Source: Xenoacremonium recifei
Lineage: Eukaryota; Ascomycota; Sordariomycetes; Hypocreales; Nectriaceae
Assembly (NCBI GenBank): GCA_012184525.1
Contig: WOFQ01000020.1
Span: 186,001 to 250,000 of the forward strand
DNA: 64,000 nt
Direction: 5' to 3'
Position 1 is the first letter of the stretch, and each line of letters begins with the position of its first letter. Below are positions 43,029 to 53,470 of this stretch, piece by piece. Under the pieces are notes generated by a model. It was not told the DNA's origin, searched no databases, and saw nothing but the letters and a program-made list of their open reading frames with translations. The translations under genes were made by a program, and so were the position numbers.

Positions 43029-43892
43029 TCACCGCCTCCCGGGCTGTGGTCTGTTTCTTGGCCTCCTAACCTGTCCATACCGCGTCTCGTACGTCACCAA
43101 ATCCTCTGCATCTTCATCTCTCGGAGGCCAAGTGCTGACACGGTTGGTAGCACTGTCATCTTCAAACCGACGCATGTACTGGCGTCCCTGACGATCTATT
43201 GGCTCAACCCGTGCCCTTTCAAAGCCACGTGGATTGCCTTCAGGATGGTAAATCACGCCAGCGAGCCCGTAGTTCTGCCCCGTCCCTCGGTCAACTGTTA
43301 CAATACCGCGTAGTGGCCCTGGGTCATTGAGCTCGTTCCGGACTACGCGGGCACGATCGTTATGGTGAACTCCATTCTCTCTTTCTTCCACCCTCCTGAA
43401 CGCCGCACCAGGCCTTGACAGGTCCATGCGGCTGTTAATTGGGACTTCGTAAAGCAGTCTTCCGCCAGGATCCCTACGCTCATACTGCTGAATTGTAGGT
43501 CCAGTACGCTCTTCATTGTTATATATTTTCGGGTAACGGTTGTCTTGCGTTGCTCGCAGGTCGCCGGCAACTTCACGGAGCTGCGCATCTACAGCCTTTG
43601 CCGGAATGACACCTCGTGGAGTCCAGTATTGCTACAACGAAAGATATTAGCTTCCAGAATAGTAGTCTCAATAGGGGAAATATTGAATATTTCCCTCTGT
43701 TCATGATAAAAGTAAAAGAAATCAGGATATGGGGCAGGACTTTCTTCGAGGCGGAGGGGTTCAGAGATCATCCTCGGCATAAGTAGGTTCGATTTGCAGA
43801 GGGTATCAAGGTTCAAAACAGCATACCTTCTCATGATGCTCATCGTCCGAGTTGCGACGGGGACCTTGGGCTCGCCCAAACAGTCGATTCAT
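43029..43892 (-). CDS. Orphan basic protein, two exons
   Basis: complement(join(43029..43631, 43827..43892)), 222 residues; the intron is long for this window (195 nt) and stays open in one frame, so an extra exon is possible. Exon 1 is MNRLFGRAQGPRRNSDDEHH, and exon 2 begins QYWTPRGVIPAKAVDAQLRE. The rest is hydrophilic, rich in Arg, Asn and Gly (YGLAGVIYHPEGNPRGFERA; LVTYETRYGQVRRPRNRPQP), with no signal peptide, membrane segment or catalytic motif. No family recognised. Confidence 0.6.
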
Positions 43893-44854
43893 CTTGAAGT
43901 GACCAAGAATATCAATTGCGATGGTTCCGAGACAACCTTTTATCAGTAAATCATAGGACGGACGGTAGAAATAGCGATAGTATTCTTAACAGAAGAGTAA
44001 TTATGTGTCAAAAGAATGAATGATTTTGCCAAAAACTTCAACCAGTGAAGGTGCTCAACAAATAGATCAGCCGTAGATTTGTGTCGACGGGGACGGACAG
44101 AATAAGTACTCGCTTCTCAGGCTGATACAAGGATTCGGCTGTGCCGCGCTCTATAGGTCATCCCATACTGATTCTTGGGTCGGCAAATAGGTTGGTTGTT
44201 GGGTGTAAAAAAAAAAGATGTGGCAGTGAGCAGAGTAGGTAAACTGGTGATTGTGTCGCGTGTGCTGAACCAACATGCATAACCAGAAACCGTGCCCGAG
44301 GCACCTGAAACCACGCAGCCTAATCTAAGGCCCAACAGTAGAGGAGGGCTCATCCTATCAGCAAGGCATAGTGAGGGTTAGCAGGGGAGATCCGCAAACG
44401 ATTACCTTATGGCGCGCGCTTCCCAAGGCCCCCTAGGCCAGGTGGCCACATTTGCGACAAATGCAACATGACAGCTTTTTGGCGCCGTCGGCGCATGTCG
44501 CTTTCGGGCTTGATCTGGCAAACACTCAAATAGGAGATGGGTCAGTGTGCCGAGGTGTACTCTGTAAGGACAGCGTCTATTTTAGAACATCTTGTGCCGA
44601 GCAAGCAGCATCCCTGTCTAAATCTGAGCTAAAGGCGTTTGCCGCGCGCCTCACAATTGAGATCAGCCGATTGGGCCTCCTCCAGCAGCCAGCCCCGCGT
44701 GTTTATCCCTCTTCAACCCCAGCCCTCTCGCCTCCTTTCCCTTACTTTCTTCAGCATTAACGATACCCTTTGCTGTCGTTTGTCGGCAACCAGACGATAC
44801 TCGATTTTCTTTGTTTCGCTCTTCACCAGCTTTCTCATCATTGTCTTCCCAAGT
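43893..44854. other. Divergent intergenic region
   Basis: Promoters of the orphan gene (minus) and the DUF3632 gene (plus). The plus side ends in a CT-rich leader. Short plus-strand frames here (e.g. 44452-44760) are not supported. Confidence 0.45.
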
Positions 44855-45894
44855 ATGGATGCTGACGAGGAGACTTACCCCACCACAGCGGTGTTGCTCA
44901 CACATCTCGAAAAGAAGATTGAGGAGGACGAGAACGATGAATCTGAGGATACTAACTATTATGAGATCATAAGAGATCTCCTTCTTTCCTCAGATGATGA
45001 TGAAGTGGCTGTTTCAAAGGCAGTCCATCGATTCTTCGACAACTATATTGCCGGCTTCTCACGTGAAGACTTTGGCATGAGAAAGCCTCCAGAATATGCC
45101 GCTGGGGGATATTTGAACTCCCTTTCAAACGCTGTATTTGATGCCGCTCGTTACGTTCTTTTCTCGGACATGAAGCATGAAAGGCTCGCCCAGCTTCTTA
45201 TTTGTATCAAGACCAAAGCCTCGCCAGAGTTCACCAAAGATGTTAGCAGTATACTCTATTAACCTTGAGGTGAAAATGTTTCGCTAACCTTCAAAAGAAC
45301 CCAAAATTCGTTTATTACGGCTGGGGGCTTGAGCTTACAGCTTCGGAGTGCTGGAACGCAAGCCGGGGTAAGTGCTTAGAGTATGACTCGTCTAACTATA
45401 CTAATCTTCCCTATCTAGTCGGCGGATGGACTCAGGACAGCGAGTGGAGGACTGCTGAACATGCTTGCAATTGCTGGATTAGTATCGCAGCGCTCTTGGC
45501 GAAGCTTTACAAAGCCGGTCTACTTGATGAGGATGGACCCCGATGGTTATCAGGTGATTTCAGGGACTGCTTTACTCACAAGCAAATGTATGACCCGGCG
45601 ACCAATATTGGTCGTCAAGCGCAATTGCTTGCCACAGCCAATCACATCCTGATAGCAGGAGATGTCCTAGTAAAGGAGGTCAAAAAACCGTCCAGAAAGT
45701 GGTGGTTTGAACTGAGCGCAGAATCGTGGAAATTTTGGGCCTCCAAACTTCAGGAAGCGGCGGATTCTGTGGGCAATGATGCGAGATGGAACTTGAAGTC
45801 CAGAGCGCAGGAGGCTCATGATAGGATGGTTGAATTGTATCCAGAGGCATTCAAGGATGAAGTGACGGCGGAGCCGGAGGCGTCTGCGAAGTGA
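44855..45894 (+). CDS. DUF3632-family protein, three exons
   Basis: join(44855..45241, 45298..45367, 45419..45894), 310 residues. Acidic N-terminus (MDADEETYPTTAVLLTHLEK) followed by an all-helical domain split by introns of 56 and 51 nt. Joined residues read TKDNPKFVYYGWGLELTASECWN then GVGGWTQDSEWRTAEHACNCW, the conserved centre of fungal DUF3632 proteins. No catalytic motif, signal or membrane segment; a cytosolic or nuclear scaffold is likely. Function of the family is unknown. The Met at 44855 is preferred over an upstream in-frame one in the leader. Confidence 0.78.
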
Positions 45895-46079
45895 AGGAGA
45901 ATCGTTGCTGTTTTGTAAAGTATTCTACATAGAGGACATTGAGGTCATACCTCATTACATGCAAAGTACTTAATAGTACTACATTTCCCACCATACCTTG
46001 AAGAACCATGAACTGGGTCCAACCAAGCTGTTGGCGCCTCTCCATCATTTACCAGGGGGGAGGTAAAGAAGAAAAAAAT

Positions 46080-47048
46080 TCATTCTTCCATTTCCAATAG
46101 CCAGCTACCCTCAAGGGAACACGACGCAGTCGTTTCCGTGTCGCTTGATGTAGGTTCCGACCTTGCTCGCCTATTTGCTTCCGCTCTTGCTGCTCTTAAA
46201 ATTTTCTTGGCCATTTCCTCGTCGTTTAATTTCTTCTTGGCCTCATTCTTGGATTTGACCGTGGGCGGTGAACAGCCGCACTTGTACCTTTCACGACGTC
46301 GTTTCTTGCTTTCGGCCTTTGCCTGTTCAATGCTGGACCGCCCGATTGTAGCCAATTGATCCAATCTTTCTCTCGTCGCTTCTTCGACATTTTCTTCCTT
46401 GTAGTTCGTGACGGCCAGCATTAATAAGCAACGCAAAGTGAAGTATGCATCATTGCCAGCCGTGTGAAGATTCTGGTATGGGCATTCAAACCGCTTGAGA
46501 AGATCGACGAGCCTATGCGGGAGCATTGTAGGAAATACAGCCTCGGTTATCATAGCAGTATCCAAAAATCCGTAAATTTGATTCCGGAGATCAAATTTGA
46601 TATGCCGCAAGAATCTTATTTCGGTGGCGATTCCCTGTGCGACAAACACGATCTTCCTCGAGGATGGTATGAGGGACTGTAGCTCGTTAAGCAATTCAGC
46701 CTTCTGAACTGCTTTGCTCTTGCCAAATAGGAAGTTTCGATATGCTTTATCGCAGTATTCCGGCTTTCCTACAGCGAAGTTGTATGCCGAGATAGGATCG
46801 CTCGGGCAGTTCGAACCTCTCAATTCTCTTGTATCGAGAATGGCAACTCCAATCTGGCCTGCTAGGGGGCGTTTTCCATTTACCAACCCATGGCCGTTTT
46901 CGGTGTCAATAGACACAAAGACCACATCGCAAAGCTCGTCGGATTGCCTCTCCTTGTCGGGAATAAGGCCGAGACACTCATGGAGGAAGCGTATGCTTTG
47001 CCCTGGAGAAATCAAATTGAGGCCTTTGAAGATTCTTTTTTTGCCCAT
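46080..47048 (-). CDS. RNase H-like (DEDDh-type) exonuclease domain protein, Gfd2/YDR514C-like
   Basis: Single exon, 322 residues. Exonuclease motif I is VFVSIDTEN (D and E), motif II is in GFLDTAMITEAVFP (Asp), and motif III is HTAGNDAYFTLRCLL with H and D five residues apart, as in DEDDh enzymes. The LPHRLVDLLKRFECPYQNL block before motif III fits fungal Gfd2/YDR514C relatives. The C-terminal 90 residues are basic and helical (KKRRRERYKCGC; AKKILRAARAEANRRAR), a possible RNA-binding or nuclear-targeting tail. Expected 3'-5' exonuclease fold; substrate unknown. Confidence 0.75.
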   Translation of the reverse strand: MGKKRIFKGLNLISPGQSIRFLHECLGLIPDKERQSDELCDVVFVSIDTENGHGLVNGKRPLAGQIGVAILDTRELRGSNCPSDPISAYNFAVGKPEYCDKAYRNFLFGKSKAVQKAELLNELQSLIPSSRKIVFVAQGIATEIRFLRHIKFDLRNQIYGFLDTAMITEAVFPTMLPHRLVDLLKRFECPYQNLHTAGNDAYFTLRCLLMLAVTNYKEENVEEATRERLDQLATIGRSSIEQAKAESKKRRRERYKCGCSPPTVKSKNEAKKKLNDEEMAKKILRAARAEANRRARSEPTSSDTETTASCSLEGSWLLEMEE

Positions 47049-47378
47049 AGCTCAAGAAATGAAAAGAGAAAAACAACAACTTCTGTATATAAGATCGGGA
47101 TACACCGGTTGGCCTTGGAGTCGTTCTTGTAGGGCGGTCGTCAGTCTATGTCAAGAGCAGAGAATAAATTCAGAGAATAAAAGTTGAAATGGAGAAGTTG
47201 GTTGAGAAGTAACGATCTACTTCATATGCCACGACCTTGATATAACAAACTATGGGGGTTGACTCCTTCCCAAAAGTTACTTTACACTGATAGCGAATCA
47301 AGATTACTCGCTCGCCCAGGTAGAAAGAAATAAAGTTCCAGATCTCACGTGTCAAAGGAGAGTTATCGTTACTCAACT
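47049..47378. other. Spacer with shared-tail flank
   Basis: Promoter of the nuclease gene, then from 47283 the 3' flank shared with the methyltransferase gene. Confidence 0.5.
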
Positions 47379-47410
47379 TTAAGCCTCAGCCTCTTCAGAC
47401 TCTATCTCGG
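47283..47410. repeat. Shared 3'-end module, copy A
   Basis: About 128 bp matching 48174-48301 in direct orientation, mostly identical (e.g. GGTAGAAAGAAA, CACGTGTCAAAG, ACTCAACTTTAAGCCTCAGC). It covers the last nine codons and 3' flank of the pseudogene at 47379-47786. Confidence 0.8.
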
Positions 47411-47786
47411 CGTCCCTCTGGGCCCGGAGAGCGAGCTGTCGATGCTCATCGCGGCTTTCTAAGGATGGGTACCCTTCAGGTACTGCATTTAAGGCCGCAA
47501 AGCGGCCACGGGCTCCCCTATTTATCTCCTTATTAGTTCACGGTTAAGGGAGGTAATGGTTCAGGGCCAATGTATGCTTGGTATATTCCGTATGATACTT
47601 CTCAGTATACCGCTAGGGCTGAGGATTGTATGCACGGTCTCCCAAGTCCAAGGGGTTAATCGTGAGGCTCTGGGCCTCCTTAAGGATAAAGCGTCTATAT
47701 CATGATTAGTATAATCATACTAGATATCTTAGCTAAGCTTACCTGTAAGCCATGGCGTCCAAATGATAAAACTCGAAAATATCCAA
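47379..47786 (-). pseudogene. Spliced-gene remnant of unknown family
   Basis: Three exon-like blocks keep one frame across consensus splice sites: 47786-47743 (LDIFEFYHLDAMAY), 47694-47611 (RFILKEAQSLTINPLDLGD...) and 47517-47379 (GARGRFAALNAVPEGYPSL...EIESEEAEA, stop). The middle block has an in-frame TAG just before its donor site, consistent with a C-to-T change of CAG. No start exon was found upstream. The family is not recognised. Its last codons and 3' flank are shared with the methyltransferase gene at 48271-49822, but the protein before that point is unrelated. Confidence 0.55.
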
Positions 47787-48270
47787 CTGGTTGTAAGAGT
47801 TACGTTAGTCTGGATATCGTGAATGCCTGCGGTGTATTTGACCGTACGTTAGGTTGGTCTTGCCAGCCGACATAAACAGTGACTGGCATACAGACGCGCG
47901 CGCGTGGAGGAAGGTACGCCGACTCTACGGTGCTATGTCCAGCTGTCCCAATTCCCGATGACATATGTGAGAATTATCTCACTTCGCAAGCTCTTTAGGA
48001 AAGAAGCTGCCTCGATTTCTCCCGTTCGATATGCCCGCGTTCGAGACATTATTGGGCCTAGTTTGGCTGCATCAAAATCTTCAGTGACGAACTTGACGAA
48101 TAGCAGTGGAAGTCTCTAAGTGAAGAGAACCCAAAGCTGTGGGTGTATTCATATCATGATGAGATCTTCATCGTTACACTGGTAGCGAATTAAGATTACC
48201 AGCTCGTCCAGGTAGAAAGAAAGAAAGCTCCAAGTCCCACGTGTCAAAGAAGAGTTATCGTGACTCAACT
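47787..48270. other. Spacer made largely of repeats
   Basis: From 48055 on it is covered by repeat copies described separately. 47787-48054 has a short (CG)n run near 47896 and no gene. Confidence 0.45.
48055..48175. repeat. Methyltransferase 3'-flank repeat, left copy
   Basis: Direct repeat of 50086-50204 (GGCTGCATCAAA, GTCTCTAAGTGAAGA, GGGTGTATTCA, GAGATCTTCATCGTT in the same order). It is the distal 3' flank of the methyltransferase gene and abuts the shared-tail copy B. Confidence 0.7.
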
Positions 48271-48301
48271 TTAAGCCTCAGCCTCTTCAGACTCTATCTC
48301 G
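48174..48301. repeat. Shared 3'-end module, copy B
   Basis: Partner of 47283-47410. It includes the last nine codons (ending EIESEEAEA) and the first about 100 bp of 3' flank of the methyltransferase gene. Confidence 0.8.
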
Positions 48302-49822
48302 GGCTTCTGGGCCCAAACCACCCTCTGTCGGAAGTAGCCGTGAAATTTCCCGGAACGCAACTCACGTCGAAGTTGGGCCACATAAACCTGAATCTCCTCT
48401 CTGGACCAGCCCAAAGTATGCGCCATGAAAAGCACTGTCCCTTCAATGTCTGTCATGAGGCTATAGCTAGCATATTTTCCCATCTCCTTTTTGATGGGGT
48501 CTTTAGGCCATTCACCGAGAGGATTCTAGTCAAGATTCAGCGAAGGTCTTCCACAAAGCCAGTCATAATGCTGGGACAGGCACTAATACGAGTCACACAC
48601 CTTAAAATTGAACTCTTGAATGTTCGAGAACCCGGCAGCTTTAGCCGCCTTCTGCTGCGTTCCATCCTCCAACACCGTAAAACTGGAGCCGATCTTCTTA
48701 CCACCTTGGATGAAGAACTTACCCCATTGTCCCATGGCAGAAGTCTCCGGGACTGTGCCATCATCACTGGCAATGACAGAAGATGGTTCTAGGCTTTCAA
48801 CCCACCCCCCAGGCTTACAGGCCTTGAAAGCTCGGGCATAAAGAGCGTCCCAATCGGGGATGCTTCCCACGAGCCATCGCATGTGGATATAGTCGACGCT
48901 GTCAGGAGCAAAGGTCCAATCGCGCGTACAATCTTCGATCTCGCTATCATGAGTGGCGCAATGTGTCAGTTTTTGCTTCTTGTCTCTCTCATTGGCCATT
49001 TAAAAGCTTACAATCGTAGATTCGGAGGGACCCAGGATGGCTGAATTGGGGAGACGTCGGTGCCTACCACCTCCGCGCCAGGATATTCGTCGGCGAAGTC
49101 GCTATTAGACTTCTTGTGAGCAACAGAAAGTGGGAATCTCAGGCAATGGCTTACATGGCCCAAATTCCTGTAAGCGTGTTAGCATTTAACACAAGCATAT
49201 TTGTCCGTGTGAGATATCGAACCTGTTCCAGTCCCAATATCCAGTACTTTCTATGCGAGACTTAGCGCAATCCTGCTGATGAGGAATGTAGAAGCCTTAC
49301 CTTCACTTTGTTTTTTTCCAGGGGTGCCAAATGCAGCTTATCTCCAATGGCCACTGTCAAAGTGTGATGGCTAGACTCATTGTTAGCTCTCACCTTCATG
49401 AGTCCCAGAATGGCCAAAGATGAGTCGATTACTTAATATCCATAGCTTCGTTTTGTGCTTCATCGTTCGCGCCCCTCAATGGTCCAATGGCGTAAGCCGG
49501 TGTTCGTCCGCAGCACGAGTTGAAACTCACCAGTATTGGACATTGCCCTGTTCACTGTGGTACGACCGTCCGTGAAGGCTTCGGTACTCCAGAATGCTTG
49601 AAGCAATCGTCGCAGTTGAAGAACTGTTGTCAGAACCAACTGCAGAATCCCCGTCGGTATCGTCTAATCCTTCTCGCTACACTCGCATGAGCTCTCTGGC
49701 CTTGTCTCGTTTCTTTCAACGAAGCAAACAGACGGACCTCAACATACCTGTGCAGCTTGAACCCAATGCTGGGCAGGCAGGATACCCGTTGAGTCTGGGC
49801 GAGGCGGATCGTCTTCACACAT
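48271..49822 (-). CDS. LaeA-like SAM-dependent methyltransferase, nine exons
   Basis: complement(join(48271..48525, 48601..48943, 49012..49101, 49155..49167, 49223..49250, 49301..49370, 49433..49474, 49531..49676, 49748..49822)), 353 residues, all introns GT-AG. The acidic Ser-rich N-terminus leads into SSILEYRSLHGRSYHSEQ, a LaeA-family start. SAM motif I is KVLDIGTGTGIWAI (112-125), built from exons 4-7 and including a 13-nt exon 6; GTDVSPIQPSWVPPN follows, then DSVDYIHMRWLVGSI and PGGWVESLEP. The end SGKFHGYFRQRVVWAQKPE is normal for the family; EIESEEAEA is an appendage shared with a neighbouring pseudogene. LaeA relatives act in the nucleus or cytosol, often near secondary-metabolite loci; the methyl acceptor is unknown. 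Confidence 0.85.
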
Positions 49823-51308
49823 AGTATCGAGTAGTCAAAAGAGTATCGATGGAGCTTGCTTAGCCTCGCAACTTGTCAAGCGGAGTCCTAACTTAAGTCG
49901 GGGGGGCGATAGTGCCAGTTCGAAAAAGTCTGTCAATCGCGAGATTTTTGAAGAGGAAACTCGTGCGGGGTTTCTGAGGGCTTGCGGGGATCAGGTCAGC
50001 TCATGTGTTGCATGAGGTGGCATTCATCCGGAACCAACAACCAACACAGGTAGCAGGGAAGGTCTGCAGGGGGCACATTCTTGGTCTAGGCTGGCTGCAT
50101 CAAAGTCTTCAGCGACGAAACTGACAAATGGGATTAAACGTCTCTAAGTGAAGAAGGATCGGGGTTATGGGTGTATTCAAATCATAATGAGATCTTCATC
50201 GTTGTGTTGCTGTCGTCCTACCTGACAGGGGCCGGCCGTATCTAGATGCTTTCCATCGACAGTCCCAAATCACTACGCTATCCTTGAGTTTTTCAGAGTT
50301 TTCCAAGTTACATGGTATTTATTATTCCAATCAGTTTAGCTAAAAAAAAATTAGACATAGTCAACACGGACTTGGAACATTAATCCAAATCAGTAAGGTA
50401 CTAGACGTAGCTTTCTTTTGGCAGATTACACAGCATCACGGTCCGCGGTCCAACCCGTGATCGTAACCCTTGTACGCTGAGTCGGTCTCAGTGCCACAAA
50501 ACCAATCATTGAAGCGTCCACGGTATCACTGCCACCACACCTCCTTAAATTCACAATTACCCTTGGAGTCATATAACTGTCATCACCTTCTTTCAGCTCC
50601 GACGACAAGCAGGGAACGCTCCCAGAACTCCAAAGCTTTACAACACTCTACCTCAAGTCCATCGCTAGAGCTTATTGCACCCTCTTTGACAAAGCATGTG
50701 TTACATAGGGCTTGTTCGCTGTGTCGCATGCGATCGAGTGCATGTAGTGTACATACATCGATGTCCCGGCGTAATGGAGAAACACGACGAGTTCGAGGAG
50801 ATCGTGGCCTTTCGAGTCATTCTTTTCCATCATAACCAACTTCCTGGATGTGAGGGGGTGATCATCCATGCAGATTCGTTGATAGTAGGGCATTGTACTC
50901 AGTGTATCCCAATGACTAATGATTCCCACACGAACAGACTTGGTATGTTCAACCGCCACTCACACCCAAGCTCACTACTCACAATTTTTCCAGTCAGAGA
51001 GGTCTTGGCCCTTTCCAATACAAGATGGAAGCACCAGGAGATTTACTAAGATTTTGAAGCGATATCTCAGCTATGGGGGTAGAAGATCAACGGGGGAGGA
51101 ACAGCAGTCGAGAGGGTGTTCATGCCAAAGTTCAGAGTTCCGTTTTGGATCCAAGGCAGAGAGGAAACTAGGAGAATTATACTGAAAGAAAGCTCTACAT
51201 TTTAACTTCCGCTTCTAAAATACAAATTGGTCTTCATGGCACTGACAAGAGAGGCAAGGTTGACAATTGCACGAAAGCAGAGTTTCACAATATCTTGAGA
51301 GCCAGAAA
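49823..51308. other. Intergenic region
   Basis: 1.5 kb with no supported gene: methyltransferase promoter, repeat copy 50086-50204, an A-rich run at 50342-50350, and small unsupported frames near 50.7 kb. Confidence 0.45.
50086..50204. repeat. Methyltransferase 3'-flank repeat, right copy
   Basis: Direct repeat of 48055-48175, about 2.03 kb away and upstream of the methyltransferase start. Probably the remnant of a second gene copy or of an inserted element carrying the same 3' flank. Confidence 0.65.
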
Positions 51309-52916
51309 TCAACTGGGCGATGGTATTGAGATAGAAGTGTCAAGAGATTCTCTACTGTCCCACAAGTCTTTGAGGTCACTTCTGAATGCCAATGCTACGG
51401 CAAAGGAACCTTCAATAACGTCCAGGCACTGCATGACTTTGGTCTGCTGGGCCACAGTCCAAGACCTTGCTCCAGCCACCCGAAGCGGGAACATCAGTAG
51501 AACCGGTGAGATCCTAGAAGATGAGAGTAAGACACCACTCAACTCAAGAATGAGATTGACGTGTATTTGAATGCTGTTTTCGTCAAGCGTCGGTACCTCA
51601 ATTCCGAGACTCTGCCAGCAGACCATCTCATAGTCAAACACGCCGGAAAGATATATACTGGTCGCGGCGTGGAATGTTTCTGCCAGTATATTGAAGCTTG
51701 GAACGTTCTCATTTCTGTTCTGGAAAAGTGATCCATAGCCCATAGCCCACGACTCTAGCTCATCTCTGAGACGACGACCTTCCAGAGATATCGACAGCCC
51801 TTCGAGAAGCGGATCATCTCTAGACGGCGATTCCAGAGACTCGATAAACAAGCTTGCTCTGTTGTTGCCACTCTTAGTAAGACTCACAGTAGACCAGGAA
51901 AAAAGGTTTTGTAAAATGATTACGCACCTTACACGCAAGGTTGAGCACATGGCGATGATATCCAGCAACAAATCCATTGGGCGCCATGAATAGTCGCTAT
52001 TCTTGGCCCTCAGCTTCTCCGATAAGGCTTGCCATTCCGGCTGCACAAGGAATGTGGGTTGATTGAACACGATAGCCCTACAAACCTCGAATATTTTGAC
52101 CTCTAGGAAGAATCGTTCTCCAAACCCCGAGTCACAAGAAAGTGGACCAGAGGCGATGAGAGCAGTAGCTGTACCATGAACGATGTGTTGCACCCAACCC
52201 TCTCCTGTAGAGTCATTCATGAGCTTTACTTGTCAGCTACTCCTGCGTAAAGATCTCTACAGTTTCACCTACTTCAAACAGCCCCAGAAGCAGTGTAGTC
52301 CACAGAATCATGTACCTCTGGTGCTTGGCAACGTCGCTACTCAGAGCATTCCGGAGGCCAACAAGGGCTTTGGAGTAACAACTCAATGCAAACTGCTTGT
52401 AATAACGTTGAGACTCAGGGTCAGTTGGTTGTAGGCCAATCGATTGCTTAGCTCCGAGTGACAGAATAGCATCCATCAGATACCCTCCGGAGCCGGATTG
52501 TCTGACCAGGTCCCGAACATCGGCAGCAATGTAACCACTCCCGGAAAACTGGTTTCTCCTAAGAAACGCATCGAAGTGATAAATGCAGGAGGTTTGGAGG
52601 TCAATTTGGGGGCATCGGATAGTTGGCCTCGTCATCAGGGCGAGATCTGCTCCTTGTCTTTGCCCTGTCTTAACGCAGTCCTCCCCGGCATCAACGAAAA
52701 TTGCCGGTTGGCTCGGAGGCGCCTCAGGATACTCACAAATGAGGCCTTTTTTCCTACAGCTGTTACAAGGTCTGCTGCCTAGGCACTATACATCAGAGGG
52801 CATACGTCAGTCCTGACAAGCAAGTGAGGTAAAGCGGAACAGACCTTGAGGTGGCGGCTGGAGCATTGCACACAGCGCGACCGCTTCCGTCGCTGGTCAT
52901 ACGGTCCTAGTGGCAT
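51309..52916 (-). CDS. Zn2Cys6 transcription factor
   Basis: complement(join(51309..52223, 52273..52785, 52845..52916)), about 499 residues; a 60-nt stretch at 51873-51932 has GT-AG ends and no stop, so it may be a further intron (479 residues). The zinc cluster is split by the first intron: CVQCSSRHLK then CLGSRPCNSCRKKGLIC (C-x2-C-x6-C-x5-C-x2-C-x6-C). The second intron restores GLFELMNDSTGEGWVQHI. A middle domain of the short fungal type follows (FEVCRAIVFNQPTFL; VTLILELSG-like end, PLRVAGARSW). Nuclear regulator; no cluster partners are obvious except the divergent secreted hydrolase. An upstream in-frame Met at 52979 is possible. Confidence 0.85.
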
Positions 52917-53470
52917 TATGGGCGATTGGCAAGGCCTTCTGGGGGCTTTTTGCAAGACATTGAGAAGATGCGATGACACGAGCTGAGCGTTGAACGGGGC
53001 TGAAGCTTGGCTTCATAAGGAATCAGTCGAGCGAAGTGTGTGGGTATCACCATCCCCAAAGAGGATACAATCGAGCGACGCCAGGAAACATTCCGCGCAA
53101 ACCAACCAATCCAAAGTCTGAATTTCAGTCCCGCTGGATCAAGCATATTTTGTCCCTCCGGAACTTGCCCCAGATCCCTGTTCAGCCGTGATGTCAAAGG
53201 GATGGATACGAGCACGCGTTTCAGACTCAGCCTCATGGGAATTTCATTTGTTTCGCTGCATCATGTCCAAAAGTGGTTGGACTGCCTAGACATGGGCTCC
53301 GTGGACTCGTCAGCATATTGTGTACATACAAGCCTTCGTGAAATTGTTCACAAATATATAAGTTCGACAATCCTCCAGGCTTTTGATCAGGGCAAGATCC
53401 CTCAAGAGACGATTCTGATATCAACTTCATACCTGCAGAGCCAAAGCTTAACAGTGCTCTTATTACCAAA
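52917..53470. promoter_or_regulatory. Divergent promoter between Zn2Cys6 regulator and secreted hydrolase
   Basis: 554 bp. A TATATAAG stretch near 53355 precedes the hydrolase ATG at 53471. Nothing else recognised. Confidence 0.35.

Noticed and set aside
43589..43879. Open frame across the long intron of the orphan gene
   Set aside because: Possible extra exon, but no acceptor/donor pair improves the protein; kept as intron.
50672..51185. Several overlapping frames of 88-117 codons
   Set aside because: No mutual consistency, no domain, no conserved start context.
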